Assembly: GCA_963709995.1 (NCBI GenBank)
Contig: CAVPYN010000002.1
Coordinates: 649,061-713,060 of the forward strand
Origin: JAUIIK01 sp963709995
Lineage (GTDB): Bacteria; Chloroflexota; Chloroflexia; Thermomicrobiales; CFX8
Direction of reading: 5' to 3'
DNA length: 64,000 nucleotides
This document shows positions 27,930-37,100 of the stretch, in pieces (within the stretch, counting starts at the first letter, position 1; every line of letters begins with the position of its first letter). A program made the translations under genes and the position numbers. The notes beneath the pieces are model-generated. The model saw nothing but the letters and a program-made list of their open reading frames with translations. It made no database searches and was not told the origin of the DNA.

Positions 27930-28862
27930 GTGAAGATCGATCTCTTACCCTACGCCTACTTCAGAGGCGAAATCGTCCCAATCGAGTCCGCAAAGGTCAG
28001 CATTGCAACCCATGCCCTGCAGTATGGCACCGGCGCGTTTGCCGGCATCCGGGGGTATATTGATGCCACAGGTGAGTCGCTCAACATCTTTCGACTTACC
28101 GACCACACGAAGCGCCTGATGGACAGCGCCAAGCTGCTACGCGCGGATCTCTCCGTCGACGCGGCGGGAGCCGCCAGAGTCATCGAGGATCTGACACTGA
28201 AGAACAATCCACAATCGGATATCTACATCCGCCCCTTCGTCTACAAGTCCGCCATCGAGTTAAGTCCCAGACTCAAGGATGTCGAGTCGGATCTGGCAAT
28301 CTATCAAATCCCCTTTGGCGACTACTTCGCGATGGACCGTCCCCTGAAATTCTTTGTCTCGGCCTGGGTCCGCAGCACCGACAATAATATCCCGAGCCGT
28401 GGGAAGATTACTGGCGCATACATCAATTCGGCCTTCGCAAAGGACCAAGCCGAAGAAGCAGGCTGTGACGATGCGCTGATGCTCAATTCCGCTGGAAAGG
28501 TCTCTGAGGCAAGTGGGGCAAACTTCTTCATCGTTCGAAATGGGGAACTCGTAACTTCGACGATCGGTGGCGATATTCTTGAGGGAATTACCCGGCGTAC
28601 GATCTTCCAACTCGCGAGCGACCTCGGGCTCGCGATTCGAGAGCGAGACATCGACAGGTCCGAGCTGTACATCTCCGATGAAGCATTTGTATGTGGCACC
28701 GGTGCGCAAATCGCGGTAGTCGGCGAGATCGACGGCCGGAAGATTGGTGACGGCCAGCAGGGACCAATCACGCGTGAACTTCAGACGAGATTCTTCGATA
28801 TTGTCAGAGGCAAGGTGTCCGAGTACGAGCACTTCCTCACTCGGGTGCCCTTGCACGGATAG
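27930..28862 (+). CDS. ilvE: Branched-chain amino acid aminotransferase, second copy
   Basis: An intact IlvE of about 310 residues. It has LLPYAYFRGEIVPIESAKVS, ALQYGTGAFAGIRGYID, DIYIRPFVYKSA, the PLP-lysine region RGKITGAYINSAFAKDQAEE, ILEGITRRTIFQLASDLG and ELYISDEAFVCGTGAQIAVV. The GTG at 27930 is selected for its AAGGAGG eleven bases upstream; the frame is open further upstream but without family-like residues. It diverges from dprA. It differs clearly from the copy at 14609-15558, so the two are paralogues rather than a recent duplication. Confidence 0.9.
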   Translation: MKIDLLPYAYFRGEIVPIESAKVSIATHALQYGTGAFAGIRGYIDATGESLNIFRLTDHTKRLMDSAKLLRADLSVDAAGAARVIEDLTLKNNPQSDIYIRPFVYKSAIELSPRLKDVESDLAIYQIPFGDYFAMDRPLKFFVSAWVRSTDNNIPSRGKITGAYINSAFAKDQAEEAGCDDALMLNSAGKVSEASGANFFIVRNGELVTSTIGGDILEGITRRTIFQLASDLGLAIRERDIDRSELYISDEAFVCGTGAQIAVVGEIDGRKIGDGQQGPITRELQTRFFDIVRGKVSEYEHFLTRVPLHG

Positions 28863-29144
28863 CCGCGGGAGTTGAGGAATGTTGCCAGCAATGCGAGGCC
28901 GTGTTAGCCTGCCGCTTGGGTGGAGGCGCGCTCGCCAGTAGAGATACTCGTGGCGAGCAAGTACCGTGCTATACTGCTGGGACGAAGTTCCGTGTTATGC
29001 AAACCGCCGCGCGAGTGAGCCACTGAGTGGCTTGGCGGTCTGGCTGCAATGACTTGGGGAAAGCGGCAAGCAGGGTAACGATTGCGCCACTGAAAACCAC
29101 GGGGCATGGGAGTCGATCAACCAGGAGGCGAAGAAGGAGCAGCT

Positions 29145-30152
29145 ATGGAACCTCTCCTCAGCGTGAAGGAGATGCGCACGCAATTCTTTACGCAGGATGG
29201 TGTTGTCAGCGCAGTTGACGGCGTCAGTTTCGACATGTTTCCAGGAGAGACGTTAGGCGTTGTCGGCGAGTCAGGTAGTGGCAAGAGTGTCACTGCGATG
29301 TCGATCATGCGCCTGATCCCGATCCCTCCAGGAAGGATCACCGGCGAGAGTGTTCAGTACAAAGGCGAGAACATTCTCGATATGAGCGATGAAGAAGTGA
29401 GACATATTCGGGGCAACGAGATCGCCATGATCTTTCAGGACCCGATGACCTCGCTCAATCCGGTCCTTTCGATCCGGCGTCAGTTGAGCGAGGGCCTGCA
29501 GCTTCATCTTGGCATGAACAAGTCGCAGGCGCGGCAACGATCGATCGAACTGTTGGAGATGGTCGGTATCCCGAACGCGGAAGAACGCGTGGATCAATAT
29601 CCTCATCAGTTCTCAGGTGGTATGCGCCAACGCGTGATGATCGCAATGGCGCTGTCCTGCAATCCGAGCCTTCTCATCGCCGATGAGCCGACGACGGCTC
29701 TTGACGTGACCATTCAAGCGCAGATTCTCGACTTGATGCGAAATCTCCAGCTTGAGCACAACACCGCACTTATGCTGATTACACATGATCTTGGCGTCGT
29801 AGCTGGGATGAGCGATCGCATCCAGGTAATGTATGCAGGCGGAATCGTCGAAAAGGCGTCTTCCGAAGAACTCTTTGCGAACCCACGCCATCCGTACACT
29901 GTTGGACTGCTGAATTCGATTCCACGTCTTGATGAAACCGAGCGAACTCGCCTTGATCCAATTCGCGGTTTGCCCCCGGATCTAATCGACTTGCCAGACA
30001 TGTGTCCTTTCGTTCCTCGCTGTGACTGGGCCCGCGAACAATGCGAGCAGAAGAAGCCTTCGTTAATGCAGACTGACGGCGAAGAAGGACATTTGTCGGC
30101 ATGCTGGTTCTGGGAAGAAGTTAGCAAAGAGGGGCCACGGAGTCAGGCATGA
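29145..30152 (+). CDS. Peptide ABC transporter ATP-binding protein, OppD/DppD type (orphan pair)
   Basis: This 335-residue protein parallels the OppD at 19178-20200. It has Walker A GESGSGKSVTAMS, IFQDPMTSLNPVLSI, SGGMRQRVMIAMALSCNP and LLIADEPTTALDVT. Its C-terminal extension has DMCPFVPRCDWAREQC. The ATG at 29145 follows AAGGAG. No permease or binding-protein genes accompany it. It may serve a transporter encoded elsewhere or share permeases with the opp operon, which is inference. It is coupled to the next gene by an ATGA overlap. Confidence 0.9.
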   Translation: MEPLLSVKEMRTQFFTQDGVVSAVDGVSFDMFPGETLGVVGESGSGKSVTAMSIMRLIPIPPGRITGESVQYKGENILDMSDEEVRHIRGNEIAMIFQDPMTSLNPVLSIRRQLSEGLQLHLGMNKSQARQRSIELLEMVGIPNAEERVDQYPHQFSGGMRQRVMIAMALSCNPSLLIADEPTTALDVTIQAQILDLMRNLQLEHNTALMLITHDLGVVAGMSDRIQVMYAGGIVEKASSEELFANPRHPYTVGLLNSIPRLDETERTRLDPIRGLPPDLIDLPDMCPFVPRCDWAREQCEQKKPSLMQTDGEEGHLSACWFWEEVSKEGPRSQA

Positions 30153-31246
30153 GCGCTCAAACAAATGGCGATAGTCACCAAAAAGGCGATGTACTGTTGA
30201 CGGTCGACAACCTGACGATGCACTTCCCGCTGACCCAGGGCATCATCTTCCAGCGCCAGGTGGGCGCGGTCAAGGCCGTCGACGGAGTGACGTTCGATGT
30301 GTACAAGGGCGAGACCCTTGGCCTCGTAGGAGAATCAGGGTGCGGCAAGAGCACGACCGGACGCGCGCTTCTCCAACTCTACGAGCCCACTGCTGGGCAC
30401 GTCGTCTATAAAGGAACCGATCTTACGGAACTCGATGGCGGCCAGATGCGGCGAATGCGCCGTTACCTCCAGATGATCTTCCAGGATCCGTACGCATCGT
30501 TGAACCCACGCATGACGGTTGGTTCGATCGTCTCCGAGCCAATGCAGATTCATGATCTCGTGCCGAAGTCCGAGCGCAACGAGCGAGTTCAGGAACTCCT
30601 CGAAACAGTGGGGTTGAATCCCTACTTCGCCAATCGGTATCCACATGAGTTCTCCGGTGGACAGCGGCAGCGAATCGGTGTTGCCCGTGCGCTGGCGGCC
30701 AACCCTGAGTTTATCGTCGCCGACGAGCCGGTTTCAGCACTCGACGTGTCGATTCAGGCTCAGATCATCAACCTCATGGAAGACCTCCAAAACGAGTTCG
30801 ATCTGACCTATCTCTTCATTGCTCACGATCTTTCAGTCGTCCGTCACATCTCAGATCGCATCATCGTGATGTACCTCGGCAAGTTCATGGAACTCGCCGA
30901 CCGGGATGCGCTGTATGATGACCCGCTTCATCCCTACACCAAGGCGTTGCTTTCAGCGGTACCGATTCCAGATCCTCAAATTGAGAAACGTCGCGAACGG
31001 ATCATCTTGACTGGCGACGTGCCGAGCCCGATCAATCCCCCGACTGGTTGCGTGTTCCATACACGTTGTCCCTACGTGATGGATGTCTGCAACCGGCTCG
31101 AACCAAAGTTCGTCGACCAGGGGGAGGGACATTTTGTTGCTTGCCACCTCTATGCTGGCTCCACGCCAGACGTGGAAAGCGCGGACTTCAGCGTGTCCGT
31201 AACGGAGCAGGAACTCCTCTCGGGGCGAACGACGGAAAGCGCGTAA
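30149..31246 (+). CDS. Peptide ABC transporter ATP-binding protein, OppF/DppF type (orphan pair)
   Basis: This 365-residue ATPase has Walker A GESGCGKSTTGRA, IFQDPYASLNPRMTVG, SGGQRQRIGVARALAANP and Walker B FIVADEPVSALDVS. The oligopeptide C-terminal domain reads GDVPSPINPPTGCVFHTRCP. It overlaps the preceding gene by four bases (ATGA) and is followed by a hairpin terminator, so the two form a complete two-gene unit without permeases. Confidence 0.9.
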   Translation: MSAQTNGDSHQKGDVLLTVDNLTMHFPLTQGIIFQRQVGAVKAVDGVTFDVYKGETLGLVGESGCGKSTTGRALLQLYEPTAGHVVYKGTDLTELDGGQMRRMRRYLQMIFQDPYASLNPRMTVGSIVSEPMQIHDLVPKSERNERVQELLETVGLNPYFANRYPHEFSGGQRQRIGVARALAANPEFIVADEPVSALDVSIQAQIINLMEDLQNEFDLTYLFIAHDLSVVRHISDRIIVMYLGKFMELADRDALYDDPLHPYTKALLSAVPIPDPQIEKRRERIILTGDVPSPINPPTGCVFHTRCPYVMDVCNRLEPKFVDQGEGHFVACHLYAGSTPDVESADFSVSVTEQELLSGRTTESA

Positions 31247-31282
31247 GAGCCCCTTGCAGCGTCTGTAGTCGAGTGAAAAGTC

Positions 31283-31311
31283 GAGTGCCACGGGTTAGCC
31301 CCGTGGCACTC
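31283..31311 (+). terminator. Hairpin terminator of the orphan ATPase pair
   Basis: A perfect 12-bp stem (GAGTGCCACGGG / CCCGTGGCACTC) with a 5-base loop lies about 37 bases after the stop. No clear T tract follows. Confidence 0.6.
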
Positions 31312-31370
31312 ATCGGTTAAGTCGTGTTTACTCTCTGGTTGAAGCTGGGAAAGCGTCGAATGGGACATCG

Positions 31371-32045
31371 GTGTTCGGTCAAAGCAGTTTCGAATTCAAT
31401 CCTGAGTTTTTCCTTGCAACGGTCATTGCGTTCATCTTGGCCATCACCGTTCACGAGTTCATGCATGCCTGGAGCGCCTACCAGCTCGGTGACCCGACTG
31501 CAGCCTCGCTAGGTCGAATCACCCTGAACCCGGCGGCGCACTTCGACCCGCTTGGTTTCATCTTCATGATCATGCTTGCGCTCGGCATCGGTTTCATCGC
31601 CTGGGGCAAACCGGTGCCGGTCAATCCGAATCGGCTCAAATACGGCAAAGTTGGTTATGCCCTCACCGCGCTCGCCGGCCCTGCCTCGAATCTCGCGATC
31701 GCCGGCATTATGCTGATGCCGCTCCGTCTTACCGGAGTCGAGCTCGTTGGCTTTTCCGGACTGCTTGCGAGTCAGATCGTGTTTCTGAACTTGCTCCTCG
31801 CTGCCTTCAATATGGTGCCGATCCCCCCGCTCGATGGTTCGAAGATCCTCGCTGGCATACTGCCAGATTTCTGGTTCCCGTACATGGCAAGGCTCGACCA
31901 GTATGGATTCGGGATCCTCCTAGCTGTCATCCTTCTGGGCGCGTTCACTGGCACGAGCCTGTTGTTCGAGATGTATCAACCGGTTCTCGACCTCTTCTGG
32001 AATGTCCTGGTCGGACCTCTAGGCTTATCTGGATTCACGCGATAA
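31371..32045 (+). CDS. Site-2 protease family membrane metalloprotease (M50)
   Basis: A 224-residue integral membrane protein with the zinc motif HEFMH (residues 28-32) in its first membrane segment and the third ligand in NMVPIPPLDGSKIL. It has about five membrane segments and no PDZ or CBS domain, as in the compact YwhC-like S2P group. The start is GTG 31371. Its stop overlaps the HD-protein start by one base. It heads a run of four tightly packed genes ending with scpA-scpB, an association often seen in Gram-positive-type genomes. Its substrates are unknown. Confidence 0.88.
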   Translation: MFGQSSFEFNPEFFLATVIAFILAITVHEFMHAWSAYQLGDPTAASLGRITLNPAAHFDPLGFIFMIMLALGIGFIAWGKPVPVNPNRLKYGKVGYALTALAGPASNLAIAGIMLMPLRLTGVELVGFSGLLASQIVFLNLLLAAFNMVPIPPLDGSKILAGILPDFWFPYMARLDQYGFGILLAVILLGAFTGTSLLFEMYQPVLDLFWNVLVGPLGLSGFTR

Positions 32046-32590
32046 TGCTCGTCCCGAAATCGCTCGGACCAACGGTACGCGCAACACGGTGGAAGCAGAC
32101 CGTCCTTGCGCTGACTTGTCGAGAGGATCCCCGGGTAGATCAGCAGATTCAGTCGCTTCTCGATCAGGAACGCCAGTGGGCGCTGGTCGCCCGATTGGCT
32201 CCGTTCGATCGACGGCACGTTCTGGAGGTACACAACCGACTTGTATCGGCCGGGCACAGCGACCCGGATCTTCTCCGGGCGGCGCTACTCCATGACATTG
32301 GCAAGGCCGACGATGTCACCAGAGTCGCGACAATACATCGGATTGTCAGAGTCGCGCTTGGGCGCATGTATCCCCCGGTCCTTCCCCGGCTGGCCGCACC
32401 CAATTCGATCTCACGTGGTCTTTTTCTCGCCGAGCACCACGCCGCCCTCGGGGCAACAGCTGCCCGCGAAGCTGGAGCATCCGACCGTTGCTGCTGGCTC
32501 ATTCGCGAACATGAGCGAGCCATAGACTCGGTTACGGACCCCGATCTCATTTCATTGATCGCCGCTGACGAAGGACTCCCGATTCGATGA
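32045..32590 (+). CDS. HD-domain phosphohydrolase-like protein
   Basis: A 181-residue protein with an HD metal-binding core. A preceding histidine (HVLEVHNRLV, about 58-63) leads to His83-Asp84 in AALLHDIGKADD, then further histidines (LAEHHAAL, IREHERAI). The order resembles small HD proteins that hydrolyse nucleotides or phosphates. It overlaps the M50 gene by 1 base and scpA by 4, so it is translated with them. I cannot name a substrate. Confidence 0.8.
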   Translation: MLVPKSLGPTVRATRWKQTVLALTCREDPRVDQQIQSLLDQERQWALVARLAPFDRRHVLEVHNRLVSAGHSDPDLLRAALLHDIGKADDVTRVATIHRIVRVALGRMYPPVLPRLAAPNSISRGLFLAEHHAALGATAAREAGASDRCCWLIREHERAIDSVTDPDLISLIAADEGLPIR

Positions 32591-33339
32591 CCAATCATCC
32601 TTCGCCGTCGCTTGCGAACTACCAGTTGCGATTGGAAACGTTCGAGGGTCCACTCGACGTGTTACTCCAACTGATCGAACGTCAACGCCTCGATATTTCA
32701 AACCTGTCCCTGATCGCCGTTACCGATGGTTTCCTCGCTCACATTGATGGACTGGACAACCCGGCTCCCCGGCTACTCGCCGAATTCGCTGCTATTGCAG
32801 CTCGGCTTCTCGTACTCAAAACCCGGTCGCTGCTTCCCAGTCCATCGCCTGTCGAAGCCGACGAGCCTCTAGATGACCTTGCAGCCCGTCTCATCGAATA
32901 CCAACGGGTAAAGCGGCTGGCCGCCTTGATGCGGGAGAACGAAGAAAGCGGATGGAGGTCGTACCAGTCGCCCGTCCCGCCGCCAGGCCGGCAAGTTAAC
33001 GTCCGGCTGATCCTTCCGACCATCAGCCAGCTTCACCGTTCGTTTGTCCAGGCGCTGGCTCGCCAGCCATCACCTCCGGAAATCGCTCCAATACGACCAG
33101 CAATCTCTGTCGCCGACATGGCACGCCGGATAATGAGTTTCGCTCTCCGCCCGGGCCAGCGTTTTCTCTTCGCCGACATTGTGCCCAACCAGGAGCGGCA
33201 CGCGACAATCGCCGCGTTTGTCGCCCTGCTGTCGCTCTGGGCGCGGCGTGAATTGGTCGTCCAGCAGCCAGCTGCCTTTGGTTCAATTGAAATTCGCAAC
33301 GCGTCTACGGATAGACCAGTCGATGTCAACCAGATCTGA
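32587..33339 (+). CDS. scpA: Segregation and condensation protein A
   Basis: ScpA is the kleisin that bridges the SMC heads in chromosome condensation. The 250-residue protein begins YQLRLETFEGPLDVLLQLIE and continues RQRLDISNLSLIAVTDGFLAHI, the conserved ScpA N-terminus. The C-terminal winged helix includes RHATIAAFVALLSLWARRELV. It overlaps the HD gene upstream and scpB downstream, consistent with coupled synthesis of the ScpAB complex. Confidence 0.94.
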   Translation: MTNHPSPSLANYQLRLETFEGPLDVLLQLIERQRLDISNLSLIAVTDGFLAHIDGLDNPAPRLLAEFAAIAARLLVLKTRSLLPSPSPVEADEPLDDLAARLIEYQRVKRLAALMRENEESGWRSYQSPVPPPGRQVNVRLILPTISQLHRSFVQALARQPSPPEIAPIRPAISVADMARRIMSFALRPGQRFLFADIVPNQERHATIAAFVALLSLWARRELVVQQPAAFGSIEIRNASTDRPVDVNQI

Positions 33340-33886
33340 CGCCCAACTCCGGATGTCTTGCCCGGGCGCTAGCGATCGCGATGGCAGCATCCTAGCGGCT
33401 ATCGAAGCGCTCCTGTTCGTTGCGCGGGAACCGGTCGATGTCGATAGGATCGCGACTGCGCTCGACTGGCCAGTGGCGGAAATCGAACGGGAAGTAGCTC
33501 GTCTGGCTGATCTGCTCCATGAGGATTCACGAGGAATCGTCGTGCAGCGCCGAGAGAATCAGGTCCAACTCGTCACTGCCCCGCGATTCGGCTCGATTGT
33601 TCGCAGGTTCCTTGAAATCGAGCGCGATGTCCGGTTTTCCCAGGCCGCGCTCGAAACGCTGGCGATTATCGCGTTTCGCCAGCCGGTCACACGGGCGGAG
33701 ATCGAGACCATTCGCGGCGTCGATTGCAACGGCGTCTTGAGCACGCTCACCGCGAGGGAAATGATTGAGGTTGCGGGTCAACGCGCGACGATCGGAAATC
33801 CTCATGAATACAAAACAACAGATGGATTCTTGCGTCAATTCGGGATCGGATCGCTCGATGAGTTCAAGAACATCGTCAGCGATTAG
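33323..33886 (+). CDS. scpB: Segregation and condensation protein B
   Basis: ScpB dimers bind ScpA in the SMC-ScpAB condensin. The 187-residue protein has two winged helices with the family signature AAIEALLFVAREPVDVDRIA and RFSQAALETLAIIAFRQPVT, then EIETIRGVDCNGVLSTL and YKTTDGFLRQFGI. The ATG at 33323 overlaps scpA by 17 bases; the frame extends further upstream inside scpA but without family residues. Its stop overlaps that of the convergent cysteine desulfurase. Confidence 0.93.
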   Translation: MSTRSDAQLRMSCPGASDRDGSILAAIEALLFVAREPVDVDRIATALDWPVAEIEREVARLADLLHEDSRGIVVQRRENQVQLVTAPRFGSIVRRFLEIERDVRFSQAALETLAIIAFRQPVTRAEIETIRGVDCNGVLSTLTAREMIEVAGQRATIGNPHEYKTTDGFLRQFGIGSLDEFKNIVSD

Positions 33887-35106
33887 GTCACCTCGGAAAG
33901 ACCTCGCGCCCGCTGGACAGACTCAACAATAACGCCGATTGCTGTATCTATCTGCTCAACGGTGTTTGATTTCCCCACTGTTAGGCGCAGGGTGCTATCC
34001 GCGCCAGACTCATCCAAGCCGATAGCTCGCAGAACGTGGGATGGTTCATTGGTCGCGCTAGCGCACGCCGATCCACTCGAGGCCGCGATCCCGTTGAGAT
34101 CAAGGTCCAGGAGCACGCTTTCCCCGTCGACACCGTGGAATCCAATGTTGAGATTGTTCGGTAGTCGGTGTCTGAGGTCACCGTTGATGTACGCGTCTGG
34201 TATCCGCTCCAGCAGACCTTCCATCAGCCGGTCGCGCAGCGCGCGGTCGTGGGAGTTCCGGGAATCACGTTCATCGGTAGCGAGCGTCAAAGCCATTGCC
34301 ATTCCAACGGCGCCGGCAATACTTTCAGTGCCGGCACGAAGTCCGCGTTCCTGACCGCCGCCGTTGATGAGTGGGCAGATTCTGACTCCGTCCCGGACGA
34401 AGAGCAATCCTGTTCCCTTGGGTCCGTAGAACTTATGAGCACTAATCGAAAGCAGATCAGCACCAATTTCAACGACGTTGACCGGCAGGGTCGCCGCTGC
34501 CTGGACCGCGTCGGTGTGAAACAACACTCCTCGTCTTCGAGCAGCTTCTGCAATATCGCAGACTGGTTGAATCGTTCCAATCTCATTATTTGCCCACATG
34601 ATGGTGACGAGGCGGGTTTCGGGCCGAATCGCCGCTTCAACATCCTCGACTCGGACAATGCCCGACGCATCGACCGGAACGACTGTAACCTCAACCTCGT
34701 CATGTATCTCGAGTGCATTGCAGACGTGGAGTACGGCATGGTGTTCGATCGAGGACGTCACCAGATGATGTCGTTCTCCCGGAAAGTCCTTAGACGCTTG
34801 TTCGATAACCCCTCGAATGGCGAGATTGTTCGCTTCGGTTGCGCCACTAGTAAGCACGATCTCCCGCGGACGACAGCCCAGATTTCTCGCCAGCGTTCCT
34901 CGCGCCCAATCGAGACCGGCGCGAGCATCACGGCCAGGTTCATGGACGCTGCTCGGATTGCCAAATACGGTTGAAAAGTACGGGAGCATTGCACCCAGCA
35001 CACGAGGATCCACGGGCGTCGTCGCCGCATGATCGAGATATATGCCTGGACCGGTGGTTACGGGGAGCGGTTGCCCCGGATGACTTGAGCCGGGATACTG
35101 ATTCAA
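33883..35106 (-). CDS. iscS: Cysteine desulfurase, NifS/IscS type
   Basis: This PLP enzyme mobilises sulfur from cysteine for Fe-S clusters and tRNA thiolation. The 407-residue protein has YLDHAATTPVDPRVL, TSGATEANNLAI, the PLP lysine in ISAHKFYGPKGTGLLFVR and the persulfide cysteine in GSACASATNEPSHVL. That is the class I (IscS/NifS) pattern rather than SufS. It lies just downstream of an Rrf2-type regulator. No sufS is visible in the window, so this enzyme may supply sulfur to the SUF system at 42.8-53.4 kb (inference). Confidence 0.93.
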   Translation of the reverse strand: MNQYPGSSHPGQPLPVTTGPGIYLDHAATTPVDPRVLGAMLPYFSTVFGNPSSVHEPGRDARAGLDWARGTLARNLGCRPREIVLTSGATEANNLAIRGVIEQASKDFPGERHHLVTSSIEHHAVLHVCNALEIHDEVEVTVVPVDASGIVRVEDVEAAIRPETRLVTIMWANNEIGTIQPVCDIAEAARRRGVLFHTDAVQAAATLPVNVVEIGADLLSISAHKFYGPKGTGLLFVRDGVRICPLINGGGQERGLRAGTESIAGAVGMAMALTLATDERDSRNSHDRALRDRLMEGLLERIPDAYINGDLRHRLPNNLNIGFHGVDGESVLLDLDLNGIAASSGSACASATNEPSHVLRAIGLDESGADSTLRLTVGKSNTVEQIDTAIGVIVESVQRARGLSEVT

Positions 35107-35127
35107 GACAGTCGAACGATTCCAGAT

Positions 35128-35574
35128 CTAGATCGAGGCAGCCAGGGCCGGCGAACGGTCCTTTGACTCCTCTAGCAAATCCGCGAGCGTCGTCGAGTCG
35201 AGCACGTCGATGATGCTATCGCGTACCTTCACCCATGCGACACGCGTAACACAGCCATCAATCAACGGGCAGATGTCGTCAACGAGTTCTTCGGAAACGC
35301 AGTCCATAGGCGCGACCGGCCCCTCCAGTGCCCGGTAGACCTCGCCGATGAGGATCTCGCTGGGATGGCGAGCGATCTCGTACCCTCCCCGCGCACCCCG
35401 TGTAGAAACGACCAGATTTCGCTCGCGTAATGGTGCGATCAATTGCTCGAGATAGGCGACTGGCACAACTGAAGCGGCGGCGACGACGGACAACGGAGTC
35501 GGTCCCTGACCGTAGCGACGAGCCAGTTCGACCATCGCTCTCAATCCGTACTCGCCCCGGGTAGAGATTTTCAC
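35128..35574 (-). CDS. Rrf2 family transcriptional regulator (IscR-like)
   Basis: A 148-residue winged-helix regulator starting MKISTRGEYGLRAMVELARR. It has the three cysteines expected for an Fe-S cluster, in CX9CX5C spacing within the CVSEELVDDICPLIDGC segment. The GTG at 35574 has GAGAGGAG upstream and directly precedes the conserved N-terminus; the longer open frame is not family-like. It is transcribed into the cysteine desulfurase gene 21 bases later, as iscR-iscS pairs commonly are. It probably senses cluster or sulfur status. CymR-like control is the alternative. Confidence 0.88.
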   Translation of the reverse strand: MKISTRGEYGLRAMVELARRYGQGPTPLSVVAAASVVPVAYLEQLIAPLRERNLVVSTRGARGGYEIARHPSEILIGEVYRALEGPVAPMDCVSEELVDDICPLIDGCVTRVAWVKVRDSIIDVLDSTTLADLLEESKDRSPALAASI

Positions 35575-35738
35575 CGGTGTGCTCCTCTCGTTGGCCCGCG
35601 CCGAGAATACCCTGAGTATACCCCGCCGCGCTGGACGCTCGCCCTTGCTTGAAACTGCCAGCGCTCCTTTGGGAAAACGCCCGTCAAGCTTGGAAAGGCA
35701 ACGCGAGCATTTGCTGGTGGCAGAACGATCCGCCGCTC

Positions 35739-36893
35739 TCAGCGCGTCGCGGACCGAAGGCGCTGCATCAGAGAACGTCCCATCGACCGATAGCGCTGCC
35801 ATTCATAGTCGCCAACGATCTGGTTGATATGGACGAGTCGCTCTCCGGTAAGGATGCCGCGATAAGCGCCACCTTCAACAACAGCAACGGCTGATCGTTG
35901 CGTTTCAGACATCCAGACCTGGACATCGTAAACTGAATCGTTTGCGTCCACGGCGTGGAACTGCCGGTCCATCACGTCCCGCACCTTCAGATCATGGTGG
36001 GAACCGTTCAGGTGCTGCAACAAGTCACGCCGCCAGAGCATTCCGACGACCTGGTGGCCGTCGGTCACGACGAGATCGCGGGGCCCGCCGCGCAGCGCCC
36101 ACGCAAGGGTTGCGCCGGGCGCCACCCCGCCCGTATCCCAGAGGGCATAGACGCCAGCCGGAAGATCCCGCAGACGAGACTCTACGCTGACATTCCGGGA
36201 CTCTATCTGAGCGTAGACGACGATGAACACCGCAACCAGGATCAGGATGAAATTGCCAGATAGCACACCAACTCCGGCGATCAGCAGGGCAAACAACTGG
36301 CCGATCACCACAGCCGTTTGGGTTCCCTGGAGGCGTCCTCGACGTGCGGAAAGCTGCGATCGAAGTACCCTGCCCCCGTCCATGGGAAACGCGGGTATAA
36401 GATTGAAGAGCGCCAGCACGATGTTGGCAATCCAGAGATAGATGATAAACCCAACGATCGAAAGTTGTTCGGCGTAGATCAAGTAGCCAAGGGCGTCACT
36501 CACGCTCGTCACCACGGCCACGCCGATGACGATTGGCGATAGAAGCCCGGCAATAACGACATTTACCATCGGCCCCGCAAGCGCGATTACCGTCTCGGTG
36601 CGTGGCGTCAACGGACCGTGTTCAATGCGGGCCACGCCACCAATCGGCAGCAAGGTTACGTCGTGAACCGCGAGACCGTACCGTTGGGCAACTAGCGCAT
36701 GGCCCATCTCATGCGCAAGAACGCAGGCAAAGACGGCAGTTACAACAAAGGTGCCAAAGACTATTCCTCGAATTCCGCCATCGGCAACAACGCCCCACTG
36801 GTAAATGATCCAGAAGGCAATCAAAGCGAAGGTCGGATGGATCTTGACCTCAACGCCTCTTATGGTTCCAACTCGGATCGATTTCCCGAACAC
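35739..36893 (-). CDS. Site-2 protease family protein with C-terminal CBS pair (M50)
   Basis: A 384-residue membrane metalloprotease with HEMGH (residues 61-65) and the aspartate motif FNLIPAFPMDGGRVLRSQL. About six membrane segments are followed from about residue 230 by a cytoplasmic region with two CBS-like repeats (DLVVTDGHQVVGMLWRRDLL and RDVMDRQFHAVDANDSVYD...). CBS pairs usually sense adenosine nucleotides. It diverges from pyrB. This architecture matches the SpoIVFB-like/CBS S2P group. Substrates are unknown. Confidence 0.9.
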   Translation of the reverse strand: MFGKSIRVGTIRGVEVKIHPTFALIAFWIIYQWGVVADGGIRGIVFGTFVVTAVFACVLAHEMGHALVAQRYGLAVHDVTLLPIGGVARIEHGPLTPRTETVIALAGPMVNVVIAGLLSPIVIGVAVVTSVSDALGYLIYAEQLSIVGFIIYLWIANIVLALFNLIPAFPMDGGRVLRSQLSARRGRLQGTQTAVVIGQLFALLIAGVGVLSGNFILILVAVFIVVYAQIESRNVSVESRLRDLPAGVYALWDTGGVAPGATLAWALRGGPRDLVVTDGHQVVGMLWRRDLLQHLNGSHHDLKVRDVMDRQFHAVDANDSVYDVQVWMSETQRSAVAVVEGGAYRGILTGERLVHINQIVGDYEWQRYRSMGRSLMQRLRSATR

Positions 36894-37100
36894 GTTGTGT
36901 ATTTCAACTAAGCGAAGAGTCGATCTCGTAACACCACCGATAGCTCAGATCATAGCAGAGGCGCCATGTTTCGACAGCGCTTGCAGGCCACGGCGCATTA
37001 ACAAGGGAAAGACGTTTGGCTGCTCTGGTATCGTCATCTGGCAGTTTCACCGTTCCTTGCGCTTCGAAGAAGTCCGATCGCCCGAGGCAGGAAGGCACAG

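Noticed and set aside
28931..28957. Inverted repeat CTCGCCA / TGGCGAG after the second ilvE gene
   Set aside because: Only 7 bp with a long loop and no T tract; too weak to call a terminator.
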